Of a DNA stretch of 64,000 nucleotides, positions 27,414-37,306 are shown piece after piece; within the stretch, counting starts at the first letter, position 1, and every line of letters begins with the position of its first letter. Source of the stretch: Planctomycetota bacterium (GTDB lineage: Bacteria > Planctomycetota > Phycisphaerae > SM23-33); assembly GCA_009908915.1 (NCBI GenBank), contig JAAAOJ010000005.1:27639-91638 (forward strand). Direction: 5' to 3'. The position numbers were made by a program, and so were the translations under genes. Under the pieces are notes generated by a model. The model saw only the letters and a list, made by a program, of their open reading frames with translations. It ran no database searches and was not told the origin of the DNA.

Positions 27414-27722
27414 ATGATTCAATGCAAAGATTGCGAATACTACTCCCTCGGGCCGGACGGTGAAGCCACCTTTACCTGCGACCCCTTCGGTACGGTAAAA
27501 GAGCCCGAATGTCTTGCCAAGTGGCAATTGCTGAAGATCAACCAGATGGTTGCCGGCTACCAGGCCACCCTGCGTTACTACGAAAAGCTCGCGCCCATGC
27601 AGGAGAAGATGTTCAAGGCGATGGAGCAGGAGCTTGACGAGATGAACGAGGCCGAGCAGTGGAAACGCGCCGCCGACGACCACGATGAGGACGACGAGCC
27701 CTGGCGCGATGCCCTGCCGTAG
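27414..27722 (+). CDS. small conserved-looking protein with CxxC and acidic tail
   Basis: A 102-residue soluble protein. An N-terminal CKDC pair plus Cys22 and Cys33 look like a four-cysteine metal site (MIQCKDCEYYSL, TFTCDPFG, PECLAKW). A helical middle follows (KMFKAMEQELDEMNEAEQWKR), then an acidic end. The ATG at 27414 has CTGGAG 6 nt upstream; a GTG at 27390 is an alternative. I do not recognise the function. The radical SAM gene is about 105 bp upstream on the same strand. Confidence 0.7.
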   Translation: MIQCKDCEYYSLGPDGEATFTCDPFGTVKEPECLAKWQLLKINQMVAGYQATLRYYEKLAPMQEKMFKAMEQELDEMNEAEQWKRAADDHDEDDEPWRDALP

Positions 27723-27914
27723 ACCAAAGGTGCGTCCGCGAAGACTTGCGCAGCCTACCATGTCTGTCGCGGGAGCCCTCTCGGCCCATTGCACTGACCC
27801 ACTGACATCAGATTGCCTCATGCCGCGCGGGATCCTTATCCGATAAGCAGCATTGTGCCGCCCGCACGGACGCGATCTGGCGGAGAATCGTTCCTGCACC
27901 CGAGAGCGATCGAC

Positions 27915-28160
27915 ATGAGCATCTGGCCCGCCGAAACGGAATTCCTGGTCAAGACCGGCTTCAGCCTTGTCCCGATGGCCGCCGGACTTCTCTGCGCAGA
28001 AGGCCTGGCCCTGCGAACGCGAATGTTCGGCGCGGCCCGTCTCTGGGCCGTTCTGGCGATTATCTTCCTGGCTGCCGTGACGATGTGCATCATCGCGGGT
28101 GTGGTCTGCTGGGCGCTGTTCGCCCAGGCGCCGAGCAAACCCGTCGCCGCACTCTCCTGA
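27915..28160 (+). CDS. possible two-helix membrane protein
   Basis: An 81-residue frame from ATG at 27915 with two hydrophobic segments (LVPMAAGLLCAEGLAL and LWAVLAIIFLAAVTMCIIAGVVCWALF). The longer in-frame start at 27813 would add a polar, non-conserved head. No clear ribosome site. Codon use matches the neighbourhood, so it may be real, but I recognise no family. Confidence 0.45.
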   Translation: MSIWPAETEFLVKTGFSLVPMAAGLLCAEGLALRTRMFGAARLWAVLAIIFLAAVTMCIIAGVVCWALFAQAPSKPVAALS

Positions 28161-28167
28161 CCCCGCC

Positions 28168-28239
28168 TTAGCAGTCCGTTTCGACATGGATCGCGCGTCG
28201 CGAGGTCGAGGCATTTTCTACACAAGAACGGGCTGTTAG
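28168..28239. repeat. family B intergenic palindrome, copy at the amidohydrolase 3' end
   Basis: Begins ttagcagtccgtttcgacat, then ggatcgcgcgtcgcg, and ends acgggctgttaga. The ends form an imperfect inverted repeat (TTAGCAGTCCGT versus ACGGGCTGTTA). It shares order and wording with 35121-35173 and with 52054-52116. The stop codon of the amidohydrolase gene lies inside the right end. Confidence 0.6.
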
Positions 28240-29519
28240 ATACTCTCATCCGGCAGGAACAGCGCCTTGGGCGTATCCATCAGCACCTGCTGGGCAACGT
28301 CAACCGCCTGCGTCAGCGTGTAAAAGCCCTGGTCGATTTTGTCACTCAGGACAATCGCGAGAACGCGTTTGGTCATTTGCAGCCGGGCGTAGATCCAGTC
28401 TACACAGTAGCCGTCCGAGAAGAACGCACACAGCCGACTGGCCGGGACCATGTCCAGCCGCCGGTCCCATGCGCGAATCATGTTGGACGGGTAGAACATC
28501 TCCCACCAGAAGCTGCCCAGCGAGATGTTGTCGTAGCCCTGCGTCAGCGAGCACAACGCCGGTTCGCTCGGCTCGTGGCCACTGAGGATGTTGAAGTGGA
28601 TATCGGGGAATTCGCCGAGCAGGTGGCCGAGGCCGCTGGCGAAGTGCGGGTGGGCGCGTCCGATCGGGTGCGGGCCCTTGTCGAAGAACTGCACACCGAA
28701 GCATATCTGGAAGCGGCTGGTCTTGCCGCGAATCGCACGGCAGGTGCAGCGAATTGCGGCGCCTTGCAGGAGGCTTTCTTCATCGGGCGACAGCGCTTCG
28801 CCCTCGCGGGCCTGACCGATCAGGCGATTGATGGTCGCATCGCTGGCCGGGGCGAAGTCGGTCATGCCGCAGATCCACGAGACCAGCGCTCGCTTGTTGG
28901 ACCAGTCGCGCTCGCCGTAGAATGCGTCGTACCAGGCCTGCAGGTCGTCCAACGATTTGATATCCGCCGTGCCATCCGCCGCCGACGCGTGGATCCACTT
29001 GCCCCATGTGCTCAACTCCCGGCTGCCGGAGGCCGGTGCCTGGCGTTCGATGGTGAAGCGGATGCCGGGGTCGGGGCGTGTACCGAGCGGCTCAACATTG
29101 AGATGACTCGACAGGACGCGCTTGATCCCCGAGCGCTTGAGCACCTGCTCGCCCCAGTCGTCGCGGACGACGTGGTCGGCGAAGGTCTGCTCCAGGCGCG
29201 AAATCGAATCGACCGTGAACGGCTCGTCGAAGCCGTACAGTTCGCGAAGGATGGTTCGCAGCCCCCAGGCAAAGCCGGTATTGGCCATGCCCGGCCAGGC
29301 GTCGCAGAATGTGGCGTAGGGCTTGAACTCGCCCGGGCCGCCGCCAGGCGGCCAGATCACCTCTTCCTCCGCGCCGGCCGAGCGAAGCGGGTAGCACATC
29401 ATGTGGTAGAACAGCACCTTGCTGAGGTCTTCCGCGACGAGTTGATCGCGCGACAGGTGGCTGTGAATGTCTATCGACGGTATCTCGCGGATGGTCGCGA
29501 ACAGGTCTTCACGAATCAT
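28236..29519 (-). CDS. amidohydrolase-superfamily protein, uronate-isomerase-like
   Basis: A 427-residue TIM-barrel metal enzyme. The HxH metal motif is near the N-terminus (SIDIHSHLSRDQL), with HFNILSGHEPSE and the long insert-rich middle like uronate isomerases (UxaC) and related amidohydrolase-2 proteins. A hexuronate isomerase would supply intermediates to the KdgK-like kinase at 7.1-8.2 kb. The ATG at 29517-29519 has GGAAGG 6 nt upstream. The assignment to the superfamily is firm, the reaction is not. Confidence 0.7.
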   Translation of the reverse strand: MIREDLFATIREIPSIDIHSHLSRDQLVAEDLSKVLFYHMMCYPLRSAGAEEEVIWPPGGGPGEFKPYATFCDAWPGMANTGFAWGLRTILRELYGFDEPFTVDSISRLEQTFADHVVRDDWGEQVLKRSGIKRVLSSHLNVEPLGTRPDPGIRFTIERQAPASGSRELSTWGKWIHASAADGTADIKSLDDLQAWYDAFYGERDWSNKRALVSWICGMTDFAPASDATINRLIGQAREGEALSPDEESLLQGAAIRCTCRAIRGKTSRFQICFGVQFFDKGPHPIGRAHPHFASGLGHLLGEFPDIHFNILSGHEPSEPALCSLTQGYDNISLGSFWWEMFYPSNMIRAWDRRLDMVPASRLCAFFSDGYCVDWIYARLQMTKRVLAIVLSDKIDQGFYTLTQAVDVAQQVLMDTPKALFLPDESI

Positions 29520-29578
29520 AACTGCCTTCCAACGTTCTGCGTAAGGTTCCGCGCAGCCCAACCAAGGCAACCGATATG

Positions 29579-29731
29579 CTATGCATGGGGCGCGCACTCT
29601 GCGTCGGCGACCACGTCTTCTTTGCCCGGCTTGTGAGACCCAATGGTCTCGCCGCCGCCTACGCTATCTACCACGTTATAGCCGCACCGCATGCGGAAGT
29701 AAATGCCCAGCCCGAGATAACACGCCGCCAT
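29579..29731 (-). CDS. possible 50-residue protein or gene remnant
   Basis: An ATG-started frame of 50 codons (MAACYLGLGIYFRMRCGYNV and onward) ending in TAG at 29579. A short hydrophobic start is followed by a polar tail. It lies between the amidohydrolase and a sulfatase relic. No ribosome site. It may be the remnant of another decayed gene. Confidence 0.2.
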   Translation of the reverse strand: MAACYLGLGIYFRMRCGYNVVDSVGGGETIGSHKPGKEDVVADAECAPHA

Positions 29732-29747
29732 GACCTGCGGCGCGTGG

Positions 29748-30065
29748 CTACCGGCGGGAGACTGCCAGGTCCTCGGTGGGCGCGAGGGGCACGCCGTCGC
29801 GGTTCTCGGGGTAGCCAGCGCCGGGCAGGTCGAGAATGGTGGCCATGAAAGCGACGATGCGAACGAGGCTGTGGCGGATACCGCCCGGCTGCTTCAGCCC
29901 GGCCGGCCGGTGGCAGACCAGCGGCGTGGCCATGCCGCCCTCGTAGCCGGCGATGTCCGAGTAGCCCATGTCGTCGCAGAGGGTCACGGTCACGTTCGGC
30001 CACGTCTCGGCCGCAGCACCAGCATTGAACGTCAACTCCTTCGCATGCGAATAGCCAGCACCCAT
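29748..30065 (-). pseudogene. internally deleted arylsulfatase relic
   Basis: The frame joins two pieces of a type I sulfatase. The N-terminal metal-site region reads PNVTVTLCDDMGYSDIAGY, and it runs directly into EGGMATPLVCHRPAGL followed by FMATILDLPGAGYP, which normally lies about 300 residues further on. The region with the formylglycine cysteine or serine (C/SxPSR) and most metal ligands is missing. The fusion point (GY-EGG) may reflect a short-homology deletion. Non-functional by inference; the recognisable part is about 29766-29999. Confidence 0.75.
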
Positions 30066-30150
30066 GGAGTCGTTGTCCAAACCCTTCCTGCAGGGCAATG
30101 AGAAAACCCACGCCGCGGTGGGTGTACACGGCGGACGTCTACAAAACAAA

Positions 30151-30176
30151 CGCGGCGGAGCAGGTGCTCCACCGCG
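30151..30176. repeat. GGAGCA inverted repeat, copy 2
   Basis: Arms CGCGGCGGAGCA and TGCTCCACCGCG pair with one G-U mismatch around a GG centre. It resembles the element at 1507-1532. It lies in a gene-less, repeat-rich stretch between the sulfatase relic and the dehydrogenase gene. Confidence 0.6.
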
Positions 30177-30335
30177 CACAAATGCATTCTCTACCCTTTC
30201 GGACCCTTGCGGGGCATCTCTCCCAGAGGGAGAGAGGTCAACCGCACAGTCCGGCCACGCGACCCTGTGAGCTATAACCTATGACCCATGGCCTGTCTTC
30301 ATCTTAGCCCTGGCCCGCTGCCCTTGACCTGGTTT

Positions 30336-31445
30336 CTACAATGCCGCGATGATGGCGTCGGCCATTTCGCTCGTGCCGACGGCGGTCGGATCGTCGCGGT
30401 GAGGTTTCATATCGTAGGTCACGTTCTTGCCGTCCTCGACAACGGTGGCGATGGCGGCTTCGAGGGTCTTGGCCGCGTCGGTCTCGCCGAGGTAGTCGAG
30501 CATCAGCATGCCCGAGAGGATCAGGGCCGTCGGGTTGACCTTGTTCATGCCTTTGTACTTGGGGGCCGAGCCGTGGGTGGCTTCAAAGGTCGCGCCGCCG
30601 TCGCCGATGTTGGCGCCGGGGGCCACGCCCAGGCCGCCGACCAGGCCGGCACAGAGGTCGGAGAGAATGTCGCCGTATAGGTTCTCGGTGACGATCACGT
30701 CGTAGAGTTCCGGCTTCTGGACGAGCTGCATGCACATGTTATCGATGAGGCGTTCCTCGGACTCGATCTCGGGGTAGTCCCCGGCCACCTCTTCGGCGAC
30801 GGCTTTGAAGAGGCCGTCGGTGTGCTTCATGATGTTGGCCTTCTCGACAAAGGAGACCTTCTTGCGGCCGTGTTTTCTGGCGTACTCGAACGCGAAGCGA
30901 ACGATGCGCCGGGTGTTCTGGACGCTGATGGGCTTGATGCTCACGCCGGTGGACTCGGCGGGCGTGTTGATTGTCTTGTCGGTCGAAAGGCGATTGACTG
31001 TCTCGATCAGCTCACCGACTTCCTTGCTGCCCTTCTCAAACTCCACGCCGGCATAGAGGTCTTCGCAGTTCTCGCGAACGAGGACGAGGTCGATGTCGTC
31101 GTACCTGCTACGGACGCCCTTGTAGCTCTTGCAGGGCCGCAGGCAGCAGTACATGTCCAGCGTCTGGCGGAGCAGGACATTGACGCTGCGGAAGCCCGAA
31201 CCGATCGGCGTGGTGATGGGGGCCTTGAGGGTGGCATCGGCGTTGCGGACGGCCTCAATGGTTTCCTCCGGCATGGGCGTGCCGGCGGTGTTCATGATAT
31301 CGATGCCGGCTTCGCAGACGGTCCACTCGAAACTGCCCGCCCCGTCGGTCTTCTCGAGGGCGGCATCGAGGCAGCGGCGAGCGGCTTGGGCGAGTTCGGG
31401 CCCAACGCCGTCTCCGCGAATCAGTACGGTCTTATGTACGGTCAT
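30336..31445 (-). CDS. NAD-type isocitrate/isopropylmalate dehydrogenase family protein
   Basis: A 369-residue beta-decarboxylating dehydrogenase. [30 protein letters not shown] is the family signature, and the [24 protein letters not shown] segment is seen. Its overall sequence is closer to NAD-dependent isocitrate dehydrogenase (IDH3 type) than to NADP Icd, so it probably supplies 2-oxoglutarate in the TCA cycle. LeuB-like activity cannot be excluded. The ATG at 31443-31445 follows AAAGGA. Confidence 0.85.
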   Translation of the reverse strand: MTVHKTVLIRGDGVGPELAQAARRCLDAALEKTDGAGSFEWTVCEAGIDIMNTAGTPMPEETIEAVRNADATLKAPITTPIGSGFRSVNVLLRQTLDMYCCLRPCKSYKGVRSRYDDIDLVLVRENCEDLYAGVEFEKGSKEVGELIETVNRLSTDKTINTPAESTGVSIKPISVQNTRRIVRFAFEYARKHGRKKVSFVEKANIMKHTDGLFKAVAEEVAGDYPEIESEERLIDNMCMQLVQKPELYDVIVTENLYGDILSDLCAGLVGGLGVAPGANIGDGGATFEATHGSAPKYKGMNKVNPTALILSGMLMLDYLGETDAAKTLEAAIATVVEDGKNVTYDMKPHRDDPTAVGTSEMADAIIAAL

Positions 31446-31626
31446 TGTGAGACAGTCCTTTCTGCGGGGCACGCCATGCGGTGCGTGGCGTACGATGCAC
31501 GTTCCGTGCAATCCTTTGTGGTTTTGGGGAGCGAAGACTGTAGCAAGCCGCGGGGCCGAGGTCAACCGCCAGACCGATGCGCGATGGTTCGAACTGGAGA
31601 TATCCGAGCTGGACGTTTGCGTGCGA

Positions 31627-34600
31627 TCAGTTCCTGTCGCTCTGGCCGAGCAGACTGAAGCGGTCGCTGCCCAGGCGAAACTCCGGTACGCCCTCGGGCC
31701 AGAGCATCAGCATCAGCGCAAGATCGTCGTCGTCATTGCGACGGTCATACATGAGCGTCACAGACGCGTACCAGCGCGGGAACTTGCGGACGATTGACAG
31801 GCGCGTGCCGAGATTCGTGCCGTCGTCGTACGTGAAGTCGTACTGCTCGAAGAACTTGATGGTGTATTTCCTGTTGATCTTGTACTCAAGGCCGAATGTG
31901 CCGACCGTCGACGCCAGATCCCGGACCCTCGCCCGCGGATCGGAATTGTCCGGATAGTTGATGTATCGCAGGCCGATATAGTAGCTCAGTCGCGGGTCGC
32001 GACGAACGGCGAAGCCGACATTCGCGCGGTCGCACTCGCCGTCATCCAGATCGAAGCTCGCATCGGCCAGCAAGGCCGTCGCGTCCGAGATGTTCCAGGT
32101 GAAGTCGCCGTAGATTGTATTGCGCTGCAGGCTGTACTCGGGATTCGTAAAGAAGAACCGCCCGTCGCCCTCTAGGTGCGGTTCCTTGTGGGCGAATACG
32201 GCCCCGATCAGGTTCATCCGCATCCAATCGACCGTTCGACGGTTGCCCGCCGGGCCGCGCTTGGTCTGCAGACGCTGGTGGAGCCCGAAACGCAGCCCGT
32301 GGTTCTGCCGGATGTGCCGCTCGACATCGGGGGTCATCGGATAGACCTCGTGCGGCGCGATCCCGCCGGTGTGACTCGTGAAGGCCACGAACTCCGGCGT
32401 GATGATATGCCGCAACTGGTGGATGTCCCAGAGGCGGCTTTCGACGTTCGGGAAGATGCGCCAGAAGTGCATATTCATCCGCACGCCGGCCTGTCCGTAC
32501 GGGCGGACCTTCGCGCCGTTGTCCGTGCCGACGGCTACCATCGGACCGATGGGCGGCATGCGTTCCGACCAGTCGGGAGAATCCGACCAGACCGTCAGCC
32601 GACCCTTAAGGTACGGCACGATATTCAGTGGCCCGAAGACGGTTTTGGCCTGGAGCGGCAGGGATATTTCATGCAGCGTATCAAACCGGCCGATGAGTTC
32701 GCCTTCGTTTTCCGGATACGTGCGGCGCCCGTTGCTCATGCGGATGCGTTCGTCGCTCATGAAGCGGTAGCGTTTTGCGCCCAGGCGTGCCTCGCCATGG
32801 TAGGTCAGCATGTCGTTGAGCAACGGCTGGCCGATAAGGTAGCCGGCCGCTTCCGGCAGCGACTCGGTCTGCGTGAGGAACCAGTTCAGCCTCGCCTTCA
32901 GCAAGGCCGTCACTGCCCAGTTGTCTCGCTGCTTCTTGGCGTAGATGAGGTTTTCCTGCGGCTTGCCGGCGTAGTACTCGTCGCGGTAGTAATTCCGCAG
33001 GAAGCCGCGGTCGCTCATCACGCTGAACTCGCCCTGGATCTGCCAGTCGCGAGGTAGGAACTCCTTGTGACGCGCCAATGCGCGGCCACGCGTTTTCCGG
33101 GGCACTTCCTGTTCGTTGTTCCGCCCGAATTCGTCCTTGTCCTCGGTGTCGTAGACGCCGTCGAGCAAGGCATAGCCGCTGTATTCGCGATTGGCCTCGC
33201 GCCGCTGGTATTCCATGTCGATCACGCCCTCCACGCCTCGCTCATAGGCATTGAGGTTTGCGTAGGCGTCGAAACCCTCCGGCTTGGCCAACCCCAGCAG
33301 GCGGAAAAGATGCCACTGCGTCTCCACGCCGACACCGAACTCGCCGAAGCTACCCAGGCGCGCGGTCCGCAGCGGGCTGTGGCCTTCTTCGAAGCGAGCC
33401 TTGCCCTTCGGCGACCACAGGAACGGGAAGCCCCGCATGTTCCAGGTGCCGTGTTCGTAGGCCGTACTGTACCGGCGCTCGCCAAGCTCGACCCCCTCGC
33501 TGCTGTAAGGCGTCTCGTCCTTGAAAAGCAGTCGCTTGGCTCCGAGGTGATACGTCGGCGTGTGGAACTCGCTGGTGCTCACGCGGGCATTGTAGAACTT
33601 GGTTTCGCGTTGGTTGAGCGTCCGGGCCTTCGCGGCACGGATAATGATCGGAATATTCCGCTGCTCCTGGATGGTGCGAAAAACCGGCTTGAGCACGACC
33701 GCCCGGCCGCTGGTGAAGTCGTAGTATGCCGACTGCGCACGCATACGGCGCTCGCCTCGGGTGATTGTCACGCCGCCGGTGCTCGAACCGGCGCTCTCGA
33801 GATACACGCCCGTGACGCGTTCGTCGGAGTCGCCAATGCCCTCCAGCCGCGGCGCATAGGGAACCGTCTCGTACGGCGTTTCCTGCGGCATGTTCTTGCG
33901 GCTGAAGATGACGGCCGAGTCGGCACGCATCTCCATGAAGTTGTCGTCGCTGTCGGCCGTGCCTTGGGCGAGATAGACCTTGCCCGGCACGATCGTGATG
34001 CGGCGGTTGGGGTCGTCAGGGTCGGTTTCACTGGTAAAGCCGCCCTCCGCCCGCAGCAGCACCGATCGGGAACGGAGATCCTCTTGCTCGACGAGCGACT
34101 CGCTCCTGTCGGCGCCCTGCGTATCACTGATTGTCGGTTCGGTGGCGGTGTCGGTCAGCGGGGTGGGCTCGGCGCCCGCCTCTGGACGCATCGGCGTCTG
34201 GCGGCTCTCTCCGGGCGCGGGCGAGGCGATGACTTCCTGGGCGACCTGGTCGGCCGATGGGCGCACGACCATGCCCGGCTCGCTGCCGCGCTGGATGCCA
34301 GCCTGTTCGGCGCGCTTCTGCCAGGCACGCTGGCGGCGGGTTTCCTCCGTCCGGACGCTCTTGGCCTTCTTGTATAGCGGCGAGAACTTGAGCTGGGCGT
34401 TGCTGACGCTCGCCGTAGTGCTCAGCCGGCCCTGGGCGTGCAGGCGGATGAGCATCATGTTGTCTTCCGTAACGGCCCCGGCGTCGTCGACGAGCGTCAC
34501 GTCATCCTCAACATAAACGACCATGTCATGCTTGCCGACGCCCGGCAGATCGCGGCTCTGCTCGACGGTATCGATCCAGACAACCCCCTTGCGAGCCGTG

Positions 34601-34827
34601 ACCATTCTCGGCCCGACGCGCAGACGAAAGCCGTCAGTCACGACCGAGACATGCTCGCCGCCGTCTTGGAAGTAGTGGACCTGCCCGCCGGAGATCTCGA
34701 CGTCATCCTGGAGATAGTCAACAGGCGCCTCGGCTGCTGCCGGCGCGCGGAGACAACCCACCAGGGAGCACAGCGCAACGGCCTTGACGAGCCAGGACGG
34801 CCCGATGTATCGCTTGGGGTGCTTCAT
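31627..34827 (-). CDS. LptD-like outer-membrane beta-barrel protein
   Basis: A 1066-residue protein with an N-terminal signal ([20 protein letters not shown], then VGC which is lipobox-like). An OstA/LptA-like jellyroll region follows ([20 protein letters not shown] to [11 protein letters not shown]), then a Pro/Glu/Thr-rich linker of about 90 residues (190-270), then a long C-terminal beta-barrel ([10 protein letters not shown] to SLLGQSDRN). LptD inserts lipopolysaccharide into the outer membrane; its presence argues for an LPS-type envelope. The long linker and lipobox-like start are unusual. No lptE is nearby. Confidence 0.8.
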   Translation of the reverse strand: MKHPKRYIGPSWLVKAVALCSLVGCLRAPAAAEAPVDYLQDDVEISGGQVHYFQDGGEHVSVVTDGFRLRVGPRMVTARKGVVWIDTVEQSRDLPGVGKHDMVVYVEDDVTLVDDAGAVTEDNMMLIRLHAQGRLSTTASVSNAQLKFSPLYKKAKSVRTEETRRQRAWQKRAEQAGIQRGSEPGMVVRPSADQVAQEVIASPAPGESRQTPMRPEAGAEPTPLTDTATEPTISDTQGADRSESLVEQEDLRSRSVLLRAEGGFTSETDPDDPNRRITIVPGKVYLAQGTADSDDNFMEMRADSAVIFSRKNMPQETPYETVPYAPRLEGIGDSDERVTGVYLESAGSSTGGVTITRGERRMRAQSAYYDFTSGRAVVLKPVFRTIQEQRNIPIIIRAAKARTLNQRETKFYNARVSTSEFHTPTYHLGAKRLLFKDETPYSSEGVELGERRYSTAYEHGTWNMRGFPFLWSPKGKARFEEGHSPLRTARLGSFGEFGVGVETQWHLFRLLGLAKPEGFDAYANLNAYERGVEGVIDMEYQRREANREYSGYALLDGVYDTEDKDEFGRNNEQEVPRKTRGRALARHKEFLPRDWQIQGEFSVMSDRGFLRNYYRDEYYAGKPQENLIYAKKQRDNWAVTALLKARLNWFLTQTESLPEAAGYLIGQPLLNDMLTYHGEARLGAKRYRFMSDERIRMSNGRRTYPENEGELIGRFDTLHEISLPLQAKTVFGPLNIVPYLKGRLTVWSDSPDWSERMPPIGPMVAVGTDNGAKVRPYGQAGVRMNMHFWRIFPNVESRLWDIHQLRHIITPEFVAFTSHTGGIAPHEVYPMTPDVERHIRQNHGLRFGLHQRLQTKRGPAGNRRTVDWMRMNLIGAVFAHKEPHLEGDGRFFFTNPEYSLQRNTIYGDFTWNISDATALLADASFDLDDGECDRANVGFAVRRDPRLSYYIGLRYINYPDNSDPRARVRDLASTVGTFGLEYKINRKYTIKFFEQYDFTYDDGTNLGTRLSIVRKFPRWYASVTLMYDRRNDDDDLALMLMLWPEGVPEFRLGSDRFSLLGQSDRN

Positions 34828-34956
34828 TCGTATTTCGTCCCGAGGGACGCCTCATGCCTCTGCCCGGGCCGGCCGCCGGCGCAACGTATGCCCGGCGGCG
34901 GTTCCGCCCGGCGCGGTTCCCAGGCACGTGGTTCACGCAACCGGAGTATTTTACTG

Positions 34957-34984
34957 ATATTACGCCACGTTTGTCGATGGTAAA
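34957..34984 (-). promoter_or_regulatory. possible promoter of the LptD-like gene
   Basis: Minus-strand TTTACC (complement of 34979-34984), a 16-bp spacer, and TAATAT (complement of 34957-34962) form a sigma70-like pair in the only AT-rich patch of this intergenic region. It would give a leader of about 120 nt. Confidence 0.3.
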
Positions 34985-35120
34985 TCTACCAAATTCCGGG
35001 CCGGACATTCTCCCGGGCAAAACACCCGTTCCCGGCGATAACAGGTTCACAGGGCCGCATTGGGTCCGGAATACGAGACTGCTATGGCCTACGCCGCTGT
35101 GCGCTTCTACGCATCGGATC

Positions 35121-35173
35121 AGCAGTCCGCTTAGACCTGGATCGCGACGCGGCCCATGTCTAAACAGACTGCT
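35121..35173. repeat. family B intergenic palindrome, best copy
   Basis: Arms of 20 nt (35121-35140, starting AGCAGTCCGCTTAGACCTGG, and 35154-35173, ending GACTGCT) are complementary apart from three positions, with a 13-nt loop atcgcgacgcggc. It shares wording with 28168-28239 and 52054-52116. It could fold as a strong RNA hairpin in either direction. Confidence 0.7.
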
Positions 35174-35404
35174 AATGGGTTCGGGTCAGACTGTTCGGGA
35201 CGTACCGTCCATGGCTGCCACCGTGTTTCACCTGCAGGCCGGTTGCCCTTCCTACGCCTCATCGTCGTCCGTCGGCAGGGCCTGGCCGCTCGTCCAGCAA
35301 CTTCAGACGCTTCCATGCCCGCCATCGCAGCGCCACATGGGACAATACAAGACTGACGCCTCCCTCAGAACTTTCGTTCCGGGTTCCTGGCGCCCGGCGA
35401 CGGA

Positions 35405-37306
35405 TCACATTTTCTTCGGGCTTTGCTCGCGGCCGGGCCAGGTGAGCACGCCGCCGGTGTCGGCGGAGGTCGCCAGGGCGGCAAACTTGCCGACGGTCCC
35501 GTGCATGATGGGGCTGGGCACGGGCTTGTAGGTCTTGCGGCGTCTGGCAAACTCGGTCTTGGAGACCTTGGCGTCCATCGTGCCGGCGAGGACGTCGATG
35601 GTGATCTCGTCGCCGTTCTTCAGCAGGCCGATCTCGCCACCGCCGGCCGCCTCCGGCGCGACGTGGCCGATGCACAGGCCGGCCGTGCCGCCGGAGAAAC
35701 GGCCGTCGGTAATCAGCGCGACCGACTCGCCGAGGCCGAGGCCCCTGATGTAGCTCGTGGGGGCCAGCATCTCCTGCATGCCGGGTCCGCCCTTGGGACC
35801 CTCGTTGCGGATGATGACCACGTGGCCGCTCTTGATCTCGCCGTTCAGGATGCCTTCGCAGGCGGCTTCCTGGCGTTCGAAGATAATCGCCTTGCCGGTG
35901 AACTCGTACATGCTGGCATCGACGCCGGCGAGCTTCACGACCGCGCCGTCGCGCGCGATATTGCCGTACAGCACAACCAGCCCGCCCTTCTTCGTGAAAG
36001 CGTTCTCGATCGGGCGAATGACGTCGTCCTTGTCGATAGGCTCGTTGTTGAGCGTCTTGAGCGTCTTGGGCGCCTCGCCGCGATACATCGCCTTAACGGC
36101 CGAGGTCTTGCGGCCGGTCGCCTTCCAGCCCTCGCGATAGATCTTCTTTGCGAGCTGGCAGATTGTCTTGCTGCGGAGCGACCATGTCTCCAGGTTCTTC
36201 ATCATCGTCTCACCGGTGACGGTCATGCAGTCGGTGTGGACGAGCGGCTTGTTCTTCGAGTTCTTCGAGGAATCCCACCAGAGCTGGCCGATGATCGTGT
36301 GAATGCCGCCCGCACGGTGACAATCCTGGATGTGGTAGATCTTGCCTTCCGGCGTGGACGACGGCGCGAGGCGACAGATGTTCGGCGTCTTCTTGCCGAT
36401 GCGGTCGATGTCCTTGAGCGTAAAGTTCACGCCCGCCTCGTGGGCCATCGCCAGGATATGCAGAACCGTGTTGGTGCTGCCGCCCATGGCCATGTCGAGC
36501 GCGAAGGCGTTCTGGAAGGCCTTCTTGGTCATGATGTTGCGGGGCAGCAGCGGGTAGCTGACCGTCTGGCCGTCCTTGGCCCAGTCCCGGGCCATCTTAA
36601 CGATGCGCCTGGCCGCCCACGTGTAGAGGTCGCGGCGGACGGGGCTGGTCGCCAGCGTCGTACCGTTGCCCGGAAGGGCCATGCCGAGCGCCTCGGAGAG
36701 GCAGTTCATGCTGTTGGCCGTGAACATGCCGCTGCAGCTGCCGCACGTGGGGCAGGTTCTATCTTCCCAGCGGTCGAGGTCCTTACGGGACATCCTGCCG
36801 GCTTTGTGTCTGGCGACGGCGTAGAACTGGTCGATGAGGTCGACGTCGCGGCCGTCGACGCGGCCGGCTTCCATGGGGCCGCCCGATGCGAAAATCGTCG
36901 GCACGTTGCAGCGGATCGCGCCGAGGAACATGCCCGGGACGATCTTGTCGCAGTTGGGGATGCAGATGACCGCGTCGAAACGGTGGGCGCGGACCATGGT
37001 CTCGACGCAGTCGGCGATGACCTCGCGCGACGGCAGCGAATATTTCATGCCGGTGTGGCCCATGGCAATGCCGTCGCAGACGGCCGGCGTGTTAAAGACA
37101 AACGGCGTGCCGCCGGCGGTGATGACCTGCTGCTTGACGTACTCGGCGACGGCGTCGAGGTGGCAGTGGCCCGGCACGACGTCGGTGTAGCTGTTGGCGA
37201 TGCCGATGAAGGGCTTGTCGATGGCGGCGGCGTTGAGGCCGGTGGCCTTCATGAGGCTGCGGTGGGGGGCTCGCTCGAAGCCCTTCTTGACGGTATCGCT
37301 TCGCAT
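35405..37306 (-). CDS. ilvD: dihydroxy-acid dehydratase IlvD
   Basis: Fe-S dehydratase of branched-chain amino-acid synthesis that converts 2,3-dihydroxyisovalerate to 2-ketoisovalerate. The product has 633 residues. Cluster and active-site regions seen are ICIPNCDKIVPGM, TCPTCGSCSGMFTANSMNC and RFSGGT. The start at 37304-37306 has GAAAGGA upstream. A frame extension to 37426 adds a Lys/Pro-rich head without conservation, so I take the internal ATG. A branched-chain partner gene (ilvBNCE) is not adjacent. Confidence 0.95.
   Translation of the reverse strand: MRSDTVKKGFERAPHRSLMKATGLNAAAIDKPFIGIANSYTDVVPGHCHLDAVAEYVKQQVITAGGTPFVFNTPAVCDGIAMGHTGMKYSLPSREVIADCVETMVRAHRFDAVICIPNCDKIVPGMFLGAIRCNVPTIFASGGPMEAGRVDGRDVDLIDQFYAVARHKAGRMSRKDLDRWEDRTCPTCGSCSGMFTANSMNCLSEALGMALPGNGTTLATSPVRRDLYTWAARRIVKMARDWAKDGQTVSYPLLPRNIMTKKAFQNAFALDMAMGGSTNTVLHILAMAHEAGVNFTLKDIDRIGKKTPNICRLAPSSTPEGKIYHIQDCHRAGGIHTIIGQLWWDSSKNSKNKPLVHTDCMTVTGETMMKNLETWSLRSKTICQLAKKIYREGWKATGRKTSAVKAMYRGEAPKTLKTLNNEPIDKDDVIRPIENAFTKKGGLVVLYGNIARDGAVVKLAGVDASMYEFTGKAIIFERQEAACEGILNGEIKSGHVVIIRNEGPKGGPGMQEMLAPTSYIRGLGLGESVALITDGRFSGGTAGLCIGHVAPEAAGGGEIGLLKNGDEITIDVLAGTMDAKVSKTEFARRRKTYKPVPSPIMHGTVGKFAALATSADTGGVLTWPGREQSPKKM

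Larger units (their letters stand above)
29520..30335. other. 816-bp decayed region between amidohydrolase and dehydrogenase genes
   Basis: It contains the sulfatase relic, a doubtful 50-codon frame, and a GGAGCA inverted repeat. From 30066 to 30335 I see no gene. Short hairpins such as ACCCAC/GTGGGT near 30104-30121 are present. Confidence 0.5.
34828..35404. other. 577-bp intergenic region between lptD-like and ilvD genes
   Basis: No gene is seen. Near the left end a possible promoter for the LptD-like gene lies at 34957-34984 (minus strand TTTACC, 16 bp, TAATAT) in an AT-richer patch. The family B palindrome is at 35121-35173. Confidence 0.5.

Noticed and set aside
34854..35531. Plus-strand frame across the lptD-ilvD gap
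   Set aside because: It runs into ilvD antisense and has no domain or ribosome site; sequence is a repeat-rich spacer.
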